From an uncultured Bacteroidota bacterium (GTDB lineage Bacteria; Bacteroidota; Bacteroidia; B-17B0; Aurantibacillaceae), in NCBI GenBank assembly GCA_937868675.1, contig CALMNJ010000259.1, forward strand, positions 1-6,283: a stretch of DNA of 6,283 nt. Reading direction: 5' to 3'. The number at the start of each line of letters is the position of its first letter. The stretch's first letter is position 1. The notes beneath the pieces were generated by a model that made no database searches, was not told where the DNA came from, and saw nothing but the letters and a program-made list of their open reading frames with translations. Shown here one piece after another: positions 1 through 6,283 of this stretch. Position numbers and translations under genes: made by a program.

Positions 1-70
1 ATAACAAAATGCAAAAGGCCCCTTTTTTATAAAAAAGCCCCATTTCTTTAGAACTGGTTTAATAGCCTGA

Positions 71-86
71 TTTATTGGCCAATAAA
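71..86. repeat. 16-bp perfect palindrome beside the ndk terminator
   Basis: TTTATTGGCCAATAAA is its own reverse complement and sits one base from the ndk terminator stem. A second 16-bp palindrome, CTTTTTTATAAAAAAG, is at 22-37. Neither belongs to a visible gene. They may be part of the 3' end of the ndk transcript or binding sites; nothing here decides it. Confidence 0.4.
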
Positions 87-87
87 A

Positions 88-114
88 AACCCGCAACTGG
101 TTTAGCTGCGGGTT
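88..114 (-). terminator. Rho-independent terminator of ndk
   Basis: An 8-bp perfect inverted repeat (AACCCGCA at 88-95, TGCGGGTT at 107-114) encloses an 11-nt loop. Read on the minus strand it lies 21 bp beyond the ndk stop codon and is followed by a run of five T (plus-strand A at 84-88). The plus-strand side also has T-rich sequence (GTTTTATTTT), so it may work in both directions. No gene is visible in 1-87 to use it from the left. Confidence 0.75.
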
Positions 115-135
115 GTTTTATTTTCTGATATCTTA

Positions 136-555
136 TTAAAAGCGCTCCAGATGAGAGAAGAAAAAGTCTGACTCAATGTTGGCGTTTTCGTCGCTGTCGC
201 TGCCGTGAACGGCATTTGCGGCAATTGATTTTGCAAACATTTTACGTATAGTGCCTTCCTCTGCCTTACTGGGGTCGGTGGCGCCAATCAGTTTCCTGTA
301 GTCGGCCACCGCATTGTCTTTTGTTAATACGGCTGCTACAATAGGGCCACTGCTCATGTAATCGGTAAGCTCACCATAAAAAGGGCGCTCGCGGTGAACC
401 GCATAAAATGCGCCTGCCTGCTCTCTGGTAAGGCGCATATATTTCATGGCTTCAATTTTGAAACCGGCTTTGTTGATCATGGCTAAAATTGGCCCAATGT
501 TGTTGGCTTCAACAGCATCCGGCTTTATCATTGTAAATGTTCTGCTACCTGTCAT
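136..555 (-). CDS. ndk: Nucleoside diphosphate kinase
   Basis: Cytoplasmic enzyme that moves the gamma phosphate from ATP to other (deoxy)nucleoside diphosphates through a phosphohistidine, balancing NTP and dNTP pools. The 139-residue product spans the family's usual length of about 140. Visible hallmarks are [10 protein letters not shown] near the N-terminus with K11, and the active-site signature [12 protein letters not shown] with the phosphorylated histidine H117. Other expected substrate-site residues are present: Y51, F59, R87, T93, R104 and N114. An in-frame ATG seven codons upstream (574-576) is unlikely to be the start: it lies inside the promoter box at 574-581, and family members begin close to the [10 protein letters not shown] motif. 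No Shine-Dalgarno is seen; the stretch before the ATG is A-rich, as expected in Bacteroidota. The gene is monocistronic, diverges from rnz and ends at a hairpin terminator. Confidence 0.97.
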   Translation of the reverse strand: MTGSRTFTMIKPDAVEANNIGPILAMINKAGFKIEAMKYMRLTREQAGAFYAVHRERPFYGELTDYMSSGPIVAAVLTKDNAVADYRKLIGATDPSKAEEGTIRKMFAKSIAANAVHGSDSDENANIESDFFFSHLERF

Positions 556-573
556 TTTTTTTGAATTGGGCCA

Positions 574-605
574 CAAAGGTATTTATTTGCCTTACTTTTT
601 GCAAA
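574..605 (-). promoter_or_regulatory. Bacteroidota-type promoter of ndk
   Basis: Read on the minus strand, TTTG (605-602) is followed by a 20-nt gap and TACCTTTG (581-574). This matches the Bacteroidota housekeeping sigma consensus TTTG ... TAnnTTTG with normal spacing. Transcription would begin around 567-570, giving a short leader before the ATG at 555. That position rules against the longer ndk start at 576. Confidence 0.75.
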
Positions 606-689
606 TGTCAGTTGCTGCTTATTGGTTGTAGCCTGATTTATTAGTTTAATTTAGCAACTTTTTAGGATGTACTTAGATGCGGTAAAACG

Positions 690-1610
690 GTGAACAGGCA
701 GGATTTTGAACTATTGGTACTTGGCACATCGGCGGCCACACCGGCATACGGGCGTAATGTAAGCGGGCAGCTGCTCAATCTGGCCCAGCGTCTTTTTTTA
801 ATTGATTGCGGCGAAGGCACTCAAATGCAGCTGCGACGATTTAATGCACGCATGCAATCCATTGGTCATATTCTTATTTCTCACCTGCATGGCGACCATT
901 TTTTTGGATTGCCAGGCCTGCTCAGCAGCATGCATCTTTTGGGGCGAAAAACCCCGCTGCATCTGTATGCGCCACCTGATTTACAGGAGCTTCTTGAGCG
1001 GGTAAACGTGGTGAGCCAAACCAGACTTAACTATGAGATTATATGGCACACTACCAGCGACAAAGGCCTGAATCTGCTGTTTGAGGATGATAAACTGTGC
1101 CTGTATTCGTTTCCGTTAAGGCACCGCATTTTTTGCACCGGTTTTTTGTTTGTGGAAAAGCCCCTGCAACGAAAGGTTGATAAGGAAATGCTCGAAAAAC
1201 TGAAGATTTCGGTGGCCGACATCAGGCTGCTAAAAAACGGACACGATGTGATAAACAGCGAGGGTAAGCTTATTAAAAACAGCGAGGTTACTTATGAGCC
1301 GCCCCCGCCGCGCAGCTACGCCTATTGCAGCGACACCATTTTTGATGAGGGCCTGGAGGCGTATTTTAAGAATGTGGATTTACTTTATCATGAAAGCACG
1401 TTTTTAAACGAAGAACAGGAGCGGGCGGCCAAAACGTTTCACAGCACGGCCGGGCAGGCGGCGCAGGTGGCACTTAAAACAGGAGCCAGCAAGCTGATGC
1501 TGGGGCATTTTTCGGCCCGCTATGCCGACACCGACGTGCTGCTTCAGGAAGCGCAGGCGGTGTTTCCAAACACCGTGTTGGCAATTGATGGTAAAAAAAT
1601 TTCAATTTAA
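690..1610 (+). CDS. rnz: Ribonuclease Z (tRNA 3'-endonuclease)
   Basis: Metallo-beta-lactamase-fold endonuclease that removes 3' trailers from tRNA precursors so that CCA can be added or exposed. At 306 residues it is the bacterial short form (tRNase Z-S). Visible features are the N-terminal LGTSAATPAYGRNVS segment, IDCGEGTQMQLRR, the zinc motif HLHGDH at 65-70 (H65, H67, D69, H70), H145 in PLRHR, the metal-bridging D215 in YCSD, FHST with H251, and GHFSARY with H273. All expected metal ligands are present, so it should be active. The start is a GTG: an in-frame TAG at 663-665 leaves no upstream ATG, and the GTG falls just before the conserved N-terminus. No convincing TAnnTTTG box was found for it; TAATTTAG at 647-654 is one base off and could serve. 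It diverges from ndk. Confidence 0.96.
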   Translation: MNRQDFELLVLGTSAATPAYGRNVSGQLLNLAQRLFLIDCGEGTQMQLRRFNARMQSIGHILISHLHGDHFFGLPGLLSSMHLLGRKTPLHLYAPPDLQELLERVNVVSQTRLNYEIIWHTTSDKGLNLLFEDDKLCLYSFPLRHRIFCTGFLFVEKPLQRKVDKEMLEKLKISVADIRLLKNGHDVINSEGKLIKNSEVTYEPPPPRSYAYCSDTIFDEGLEAYFKNVDLLYHESTFLNEEQERAAKTFHSTAGQAAQVALKTGASKLMLGHFSARYADTDVLLQEAQAVFPNTVLAIDGKKISI

Positions 1611-1632
1611 ACCGGTTTTTTAAATTGCTTAT

Positions 1633-1640
1633 TATCTTTG
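1633..1640 (+). promoter_or_regulatory. TAnnTTTG promoter box, possibly giving a leaderless mRNA
   Basis: TATCTTTG is an exact match to the Bacteroidota -7 box and ends only 4 nt before the ATG of the response regulator gene at 1645. If it is used, transcription would begin at or within a few bases of the start codon, giving a leaderless or nearly leaderless message. No clear TTG/TTTG box lies 19-21 nt upstream, so the promoter may be weak or activator-dependent. Alternatively, the gene is read through from rnz, whose stop is 34 bp upstream. Confidence 0.5.
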
Positions 1641-1644
1641 CTTT

Positions 1645-2319
1645 ATGATTAAGGTGCTAGTTGCCGATAAAAATTTTTTGTCAAGAACCGGACTGGAACT
1701 TTTAGTAGGTGAACTTAAAGGTTTTGAGCTGGTGCCTACGGTTTGCGGCGACAAGGAGGATCTCGAGAATCAGCTTAAGTTATCAAAACCGAATCTTATT
1801 CTCAGCGATTTTTTGTCGCTGGGTGTAACCGCTGCCGAACTCAAAGCCCTGGTTCGCAAATACAATCGCATTAAGTTTGTTGTTGTAACCGAGTTGCTGA
1901 GCAAACCCGGACTCACCGAGGTGCTGTCTTGCGGTGTAAGCGCTTATTTGCTGAAGGAATGCGAAAAGGCCGAGATACTTGAGGCCATTAATGCCACCAT
2001 CAAGGGCGAAAAATTCATATGCGGAAAAATTGTTTCTCTGCTTTCGGCAAGTCCCGAAATTGTACCAAACCAGTCGTTTATAAAATCGCTGGGTTGCGAC
2101 GGCATACCCGTTACCGAGCGCGAAATTGACATCATACGTGGCATTGCCGAAGGCCTTTCAAATAAAATGATTGCCGATAAACTACAGCTAAGCACGCACA
2201 CGGTAAACACGCACCGAAAAAACATTATGGGCAAGCTGGGCGTAAACAACACCGCCGGAGTGGTAATGTTTGCTGTAAAAAACCGGTTGCTCGAAACCAA
2301 TTTTAATCTTTACGATTAA
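1645..2319 (+). CDS. Two-component response regulator, NarL/FixJ (LuxR-type HTH) family
   Basis: A 224-residue transcription factor with an N-terminal receiver domain (about 1-120) and a C-terminal LuxR-type DNA-binding domain (about 153-215). The receiver has the phosphoacceptor D55 (LILSDF), the switch threonine T82 (VVVTE) and K104 (YLLKE). The usual acidic pair near the N-terminus reads D8-K9, so one of two Mg-binding acids is replaced by lysine. The output domain shows the LuxR signature: VTEREIDIIRGIAEGLSNK, then IADKLQLSTHTVNTHRKNI. It therefore probably binds DNA as a dimer. No histidine kinase is adjacent, so the input signal is unknown. The start is fixed by the receiver's first beta strand (MIKVLVAD). 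It lies 34 bp after rnz on the same strand and may be co-transcribed, though it has its own promoter-like box. It converges with the NtrC-like gene; the 55 bp between them hold no clear terminator. Confidence 0.93.
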   Translation: MIKVLVADKNFLSRTGLELLVGELKGFELVPTVCGDKEDLENQLKLSKPNLILSDFLSLGVTAAELKALVRKYNRIKFVVVTELLSKPGLTEVLSCGVSAYLLKECEKAEILEAINATIKGEKFICGKIVSLLSASPEIVPNQSFIKSLGCDGIPVTEREIDIIRGIAEGLSNKMIADKLQLSTHTVNTHRKNIMGKLGVNNTAGVVMFAVKNRLLETNFNLYD

Positions 2320-2374
2320 ACCTGGCAGCCAACTCTGTTTTGCAATTCAATTACAAATCGGTTAAGATACAGGC

Positions 2375-3526
2375 TCAGCTAAATGTTTTCACATCGCTGG
2401 CGCTTATTTCTTTTCCTCCAAGTATGATGAGTCTCTCTATCACATTTCTGAACTCGCGGATGTTGCCGGGCCAGCTTCTGGCCGCCAGCGCTTCAAGGGC
2501 CTGGGGCTGAATTGTTTTTTTTGCCATGCCCATTTCGCCGCAAATCAGATCCATAAAATAATCGGCCAGCAGGGGGATATCTTCTTTTCGGTCGTCGAGC
2601 GAGGGCACGTGAATGGGAATTACGTTGAGGCGGTGAAACAGGTCGCGCCTGAAGTTTTCTTTCTCAATTTCCTTTTCAAGGTTTTTGTTTGTTGCAGCCA
2701 CCACGCGCACATTTACTTTTATTTCCTTGTCGCCGCCCACGCGGGTTATTTTATGTTCCTGCAGGGCGCGCAGCACTTTGGCCTGGGCGCTAAGGCTCAT
2801 ATCGCCAATTTCATCCAGAAACAGGGTGCCGCCTTCGGCCAGTTCAAATTTGCCTTTGCGCTGGGCCACTGCGCTGGTAAACGATCCCTTTTCGTGACCA
2901 AACAATTCGCTTTCTATCAGTTCGGAAGGGATGGCAGCGCAGTTTACTTCCACCAGGGGACCTGCGGCGCGGTTGCTTTTCTCGTGCAGCCAGCGCGCCA
3001 CCAGTTCCTTGCCGCTACCGTTGGCGCCTGTAATCAGCACGCGGGCTTCGGTGGGCGCCACCTTTTCAATCATTTCTTTTATGTTTTGTATGGCGGCCGA
3101 ATCGCCAATCATATCGGCGCTTTTGGTTATTTTCTTCTTCAGGGTTTTGGTTTCGGTAACCAGTGTATTTTTTTCGAGGGCGTTGCGCACCGCCACCAGC
3201 AGCCGGTTCAGGTCAATGGGTTTGGGAAGGTAATCGTAGGCGCCTTTTTTTACGGCCTCCACAGCGGTTTCGATGGTGCCGTGGCCGCTCATCATAATGA
3301 TGGCGCTTTCAATGCCGCTTTCGGTGAGTTTGCCCAGGAGTTCAATGCCATCTAGCTTTGGCATTTTAATATCGCTTAAAATAATGTCGTAGTTATTTTT
3401 AAGGGCCATGTTAAGGCCCATTTGTCCTTCTTCGGCCTCGTCCACCTTGTGTTTTTCAAACTCCAGTATTTCTTTAATAGAGCGGCGGATGGCTTTTTCA
3501 TCATCAATGACAAGTATGCTGGCCAT
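2375..3526 (-). CDS. Sigma-54-dependent response regulator, NtrC-like, lacking a C-terminal HTH
   Basis: A 383-residue receiver-AAA+ protein. The receiver (1-120) has D8/D9, phosphoacceptor D52, S80 and K102 (PKP). The AAA+ sigma-54 interaction domain (about 138-370) has Walker A TGANGSGKE (166-174), Walker B GGTLFLDE (232-239), an arginine-finger region FRRDLFHRL (292-300) and sensor II WPGNIRE (352-358). The sigma-54-contacting GAFTGA loop reads GSFTSA (214-219): the key F and T are kept, the second G is S. The protein stops about 25 residues after sensor II, so the Fis-type DNA-binding domain of classical NtrC is absent. Only 55 bp separate its stop from the next gene, so the domain was not lost by a frameshift here. 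Similar REC-AAA+ proteins without HTH occur in Bacteroidota (recalled), so this is probably family architecture. It should activate sigma-54 RNA polymerase on phosphorylation, perhaps from solution. No partner kinase is present. Confidence 0.93.
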   Translation of the reverse strand: MASILVIDDEKAIRRSIKEILEFEKHKVDEAEEGQMGLNMALKNNYDIILSDIKMPKLDGIELLGKLTESGIESAIIMMSGHGTIETAVEAVKKGAYDYLPKPIDLNRLLVAVRNALEKNTLVTETKTLKKKITKSADMIGDSAAIQNIKEMIEKVAPTEARVLITGANGSGKELVARWLHEKSNRAAGPLVEVNCAAIPSELIESELFGHEKGSFTSAVAQRKGKFELAEGGTLFLDEIGDMSLSAQAKVLRALQEHKITRVGGDKEIKVNVRVVAATNKNLEKEIEKENFRRDLFHRLNVIPIHVPSLDDRKEDIPLLADYFMDLICGEMGMAKKTIQPQALEALAARSWPGNIREFRNVIERLIILGGKEISASDVKTFS

Positions 3527-3546
3527 AAAATTGAGTATTGTGTGGT

Positions 3547-3554
3547 CAAAGTTA
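3547..3554 (-). promoter_or_regulatory. TAnnTTTG promoter box for the NtrC-like gene
   Basis: Read on the minus strand the sequence is TAACTTTG, an exact match to the Bacteroidota -7 consensus, 20 bp upstream of the ATG at 3526. That distance suits a short 5' leader of about 10-15 nt. No clear TTG box was found 19-21 nt further upstream, so support rests on one element plus position. Confidence 0.5.
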
Positions 3555-3638
3555 AGAATATTGGCGAACTGCGGCGGAGGAAACTTTGACAGATGTGGGG
3601 AAAATAATAGGGGGTAAGGGAGTTTGATTTGAAATGCA
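3555..3638 (+). promoter_or_regulatory. Possible CRISPR leader
   Basis: This non-coding stretch lies between the NtrC-like gene's promoter box and the first CRISPR repeat. Because the repeat reads GTTGT...ACAAC on the plus strand, the orientation normal for type II-C crRNAs, this is the upstream end where a leader would sit. AAACTTTG at 3581-3588 is one base off the TAnnTTTG box on the plus strand, and TTG lies at 3561-3563, but the 17-nt gap is short. All seven repeats are identical, so repeat decay cannot confirm which end is the leader end. Confidence 0.35.
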
Positions 3639-4147
3639 GTTGTGATTTGCTTTCAATTTCTGATCTTTGATTTACTGATAACAACGGCGCGTAAATAAAT
3701 AAGCCAAGCTCCCGGGTTGTGATTTGCTTTCAATTTCTGATCTTTGATTTACTGATAACAACCGAGTATAGCGTATCTAGTCCGTATACTGAGTTGTGAT
3801 TTGCTTTCAATTTCTGATCTTTGATTTACTGATAACAACATCATCGTTGAGCACATAATAGCCAAGGTCGTTGTGATTTGCTTTCAATTTCTGATCTTTG
3901 ATTTACTGATAACAACACATAGTCTTTAGTCCGCTCGACTATCATAGTTGTGATTTGCTTTCAATTTCTGATCTTTGATTTACTGATAACAACTGGAATG
4001 AGTTATGGTGATGTGAAATCTTAGTTGTGATTTGCTTTCAATTTCTGATCTTTGATTTACTGATAACAACTGTGACCGAGAAAGTTAATATGATGCCACC
4101 GTTGTGATTTGCTTTCAATTTCTGATCTTTGATTTACTGATAACAAC
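3639..4147 (+). CRISPR. Type II-C CRISPR array, seven 47-bp repeats and six 30-bp spacers
   Basis: Repeats begin at 3639, 3716, 3793, 3870, 3947, 4024 and 4101; each is 47 bp and all seven are identical. Each starts GTTGTGATTTGCTTTC and ends TTTACTGATAACAAC, with 5-bp terminal inverted repeats GTTGT/ACAAC. Spacers are all exactly 30 bp: 3686-3715, 3763-3792, 3840-3869, 3917-3946, 3994-4023 and 4071-4100. The long repeat, 30-bp spacers and GTTGT start fit type II-C. The plus strand is assigned as the crRNA strand because type II-C repeats (for example that of Neisseria meningitidis) begin GTTGT, and the part next to the spacer's 3' end pairs with tracrRNA. Transcription would converge on cas2, as in Neisseria. 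No spacer matches anything else in this window. Confidence 0.98.
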
Positions 4148-4157
4148 ATATACCGCC

Positions 4158-4192
4158 AAAACCCCCTGTTTTAAAGGGCTTAGCCGGGTTTT
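4158..4192 (+). other. Inverted repeat just after the CRISPR array
   Basis: AAAACCC at 4158-4164 and GGGTTTT at 4186-4192 form a 7-bp stem; CCT (4165-4167) and AGG (4175-4177) can pair inside it. It lies 11 bp beyond the last repeat and upstream of the strong terminator at 4224-4247. An array transcript running through would therefore end in two hairpins. A function is not established. It may be a secondary terminator for minus-strand transcription of the cas operon, since four T also follow the stem on that strand. Confidence 0.4.
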
Positions 4193-4223
4193 CAGAATCA
4201 AAAAAAACAGATTTTATCAGTAC

Positions 4224-4247
4224 AAAATCCCGCCACGGCGGGATTTT
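4224..4247 (+). terminator. Bidirectional terminator between the CRISPR array and cas2
   Basis: An 11-bp perfect inverted repeat (AAAATCCCGCC at 4224-4234, GGCGGGATTTT at 4237-4247) with a GC-rich core. On the plus strand it is followed by TTTTTTG then TTTT, a strong terminator for array transcripts. On the minus strand it lies 8 bp past the cas2 stop and continues into TTTTGT, so it can also end the cas operon. This suits two convergent transcription units. Confidence 0.85.
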
Positions 4248-4254
4248 TTGTTTT

Positions 4255-5491
<1,237 letters not shown>

Positions 5492-5495
<4 letters not shown>

Positions 5496-6130
5496 GACTG
5501 TACTGCGTGTATCGGCTCCTGAGTATGGAACTGAATAAAATTTTCCATATCGTTAAACCAGTCAATTACTTCGTTGCGGCAAATAAATGAATGGTTGCCT
5601 GAAACCAGCCCATGCCAGGAACTGAATTTCCAGGCGCCGGCAGCACTTACCAGGCCGGCCTCCACGGGGTTGAGGTGAATATAATGAACCAGTTGCCTTA
5701 AATAGGCTGTGTCGTTTACCTCAAGGCGTTTATAAGGATGCATAAACAGGCTGCCCTTTCGTTTATACATCTTGTTAAAAGCCTTGGCGTAGCTGTTTTG
5801 GAGATTGCTGAACTGAAGGGTGAGAAGGCGGGGCAGGTCTGCGCGCAAACCCTCAAGGTTTTTAAAACCTTGAGGGTTTGGCCGCCTCTCCAGCCTGCTC
5901 CGGAAATAGTTGATTAACACAGCTTCCGGCTTTACCCGGAGTAAAAAATGAAAATGATTAGGCATCAGGCAATAGCAAAAGGTGTCGGCAATGGGCAATA
6001 CATACTCCTGGTATCGGGTCAAAAAATAGCGGTAGTTTTCTTCCGAACGAAAAAGCTTTTCGCTGCCGTTGGCCCTGTTGTACAGGTGGTAGGTGGTTTC
6101 GGGGGTTAATATTTCGGTTTTGGATTCCAG
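5492..6130 (-). CDS. REP-associated tyrosine transposase (RAYT, Y1/HUH family) within the cas operon
   Basis: RAYTs are single-strand DNA nucleases related to the IS200/IS605 TnpA transposase and associated with REP palindromes; many are treated as domesticated. Counting from 6130 (212 residues), the protein has YHLYNRANGSEKLF (14-27), the HUH motif MPNHFHFLL with H59 and H61, FSNLQNSYAKAFNK (107-120), RKGSLF, and HYIHLNPVEAGLV, whose Y150 is the expected catalytic tyrosine. All core motifs are intact. The start is uncertain. Between an in-frame TAG (6158-6160) and the conserved N-terminus there is no ATG, GTG or TTG; a CTG at 6128-6130 is the best candidate, with ATA at 6110-6112 less likely. 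A TTG at 6022 would give 176 residues but lose the YHLYNRANG motif. Translation may restart from the cas9 stop 7 nt upstream. The stop overlaps the cas1 ATG. Residues 84-95 are encoded by a REP-like palindrome. Confidence 0.85.
5846..5880. repeat. Perfect 35-bp REP-like palindrome inside the RAYT gene
   Basis: Two 17-bp arms, CAAACCCTCAAGGTTTT (5846-5862) and its exact reverse complement (5864-5880), flank a single central T. It is read in frame in the RAYT gene as part of PNPQGFKNLEGL, in the variable linker between the HUH motif and the FSNLQNSY helix. Dispersed palindromes containing CCTTGAGGGTTT-like sequence are common in Bacteroidota genomes (recalled, not checked). No second copy is present in this window. 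Confidence 0.9.
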
Positions 6131-6137
6131 GTGATTA

Positions 6138-6283
6138 TTACATTTTTGAAATATTGCCTAACCAATCAACTTCTAATTTGATACAACTTTCTTGAATTTT
6201 TAAAGGTTTAGGTGTAGATTTCTTTTCTTTTTTGTCAGTGATTAAACTTTTCACAAAGACTTCTCCTACCTCATAAGGGGAAC
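6138..6283 (-). CDS. cas9: Probable Cas9 C-terminus (partial, runs off the window)
   Basis: An open frame enters from the right edge and gives 47 residues before the double stop TAATAA (6135-6140). The tail IKLEVDWLGNISKM resembles the end of type II-C Cas9 proteins; the Neisseria protein finishes with a similar YQIDELGKEIRP stretch (recalled). Position supports this: cas9 is expected directly upstream of cas1-cas2 on the same strand, and no other cas9 is in the window. The visible residues are lysine-rich and lie at the end of the PAM-interacting region; RuvC and HNH would be outside. GC content here is about 29%, far below the following genes. The next gene's likely start is 7 nt away, so they are probably co-transcribed. 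With only 47 residues visible the identity is likely, not certain. Confidence 0.65.
   Translation of the reverse strand, partial: SPYEVGEVFVKSLITDKKEKKSTPKPLKIQESCIKLEVDWLGNISKM

Noticed and set aside
1603..1627. Terminator after rnz: CAATTTAA and TTAAATTG inverted repeat with an ACCGGTTTT loop
   Set aside because: The stem is all A/T apart from one pair and no T-run follows it, so termination is not supported.
1944..2300. A 118-codon open frame on the minus strand
   Set aside because: Antisense to the LuxR-type HTH domain, whose protein motifs are unmistakable; no family resemblance in this frame.
2609..3355. A 248-codon open frame on the plus strand
   Set aside because: It lies entirely antisense to the sigma-54 regulator, has no recognisable motif, and is rich in the A, G, F and H codons expected of the reverse of a GC-biased gene.
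3621..3640. A degenerate eighth repeat or anti-repeat just before the first repeat (TTGAAATGCAGT)
   Set aside because: Only scattered matches to the repeat or its complement; no run longer than a few bases agrees.
3376..3684. A 102-codon minus-strand open frame covering the first repeat and the start of the NtrC-like gene
   Set aside because: It includes a CRISPR repeat and an out-of-frame translation of the receiver domain; the NtrC-like frame is clearly the real one.

Overview
The window looks like a chromosomal segment of a Bacteroidota bacterium; order and genus cannot be fixed from it. Promoters match the Bacteroidota TTTG / TAnnTTTG consensus rather than TTGACA/TATAAT, gene starts lack Shine-Dalgarno sequences, and the Cas proteins and the 47-bp CRISPR repeat are of the type II-C kind common in that phylum. 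Gene bodies are roughly 45-55% GC, except the last ~145 bp, which are about 29% GC by hand count.

Layout. 1-1610: housekeeping genes ndk (minus) and rnz for tRNase Z (plus) diverge from a shared spacer. 1645-2319: a NarL/LuxR-type response regulator on plus. 2375-3526: a convergent sigma-54 (NtrC-like) response regulator on minus that ends after its AAA+ domain. 3527-3638: a possible CRISPR leader that also holds the promoter of the NtrC-like gene. 3639-4147: a CRISPR array of seven identical 47-bp repeats and six 30-bp spacers. 4224-4247: a bidirectional terminator. 4255-6283 (minus, read right to left): the C-terminal end of a probable cas9, a REP-associated tyrosine transposase (RAYT, HUH/Y1 family), cas1, and cas2.

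How it fits together. The minus-strand genes form a type II-C operon in the usual cas9-cas1-cas2 order, and the array, read by its GTTGT end, runs towards it. The oddity is the RAYT gene lodged between cas9 and cas1. It starts about 7 nt after the cas9 stop and shares an ATGA stop/start with cas1; cas1 shares another ATGA with cas2. The RAYT is therefore built into the operon as a translationally coupled gene. Its reading frame contains a perfect 35-bp palindrome of REP type, translated in frame, and it has no ATG, GTG or TTG start that keeps its conserved N-terminus. This RAYT-in-CRISPR-operon arrangement is the most unusual thing in the window. The CRISPR repeat itself resembles a Bacteroidota promoter, so each spacer may be transcribed from its own repeat.
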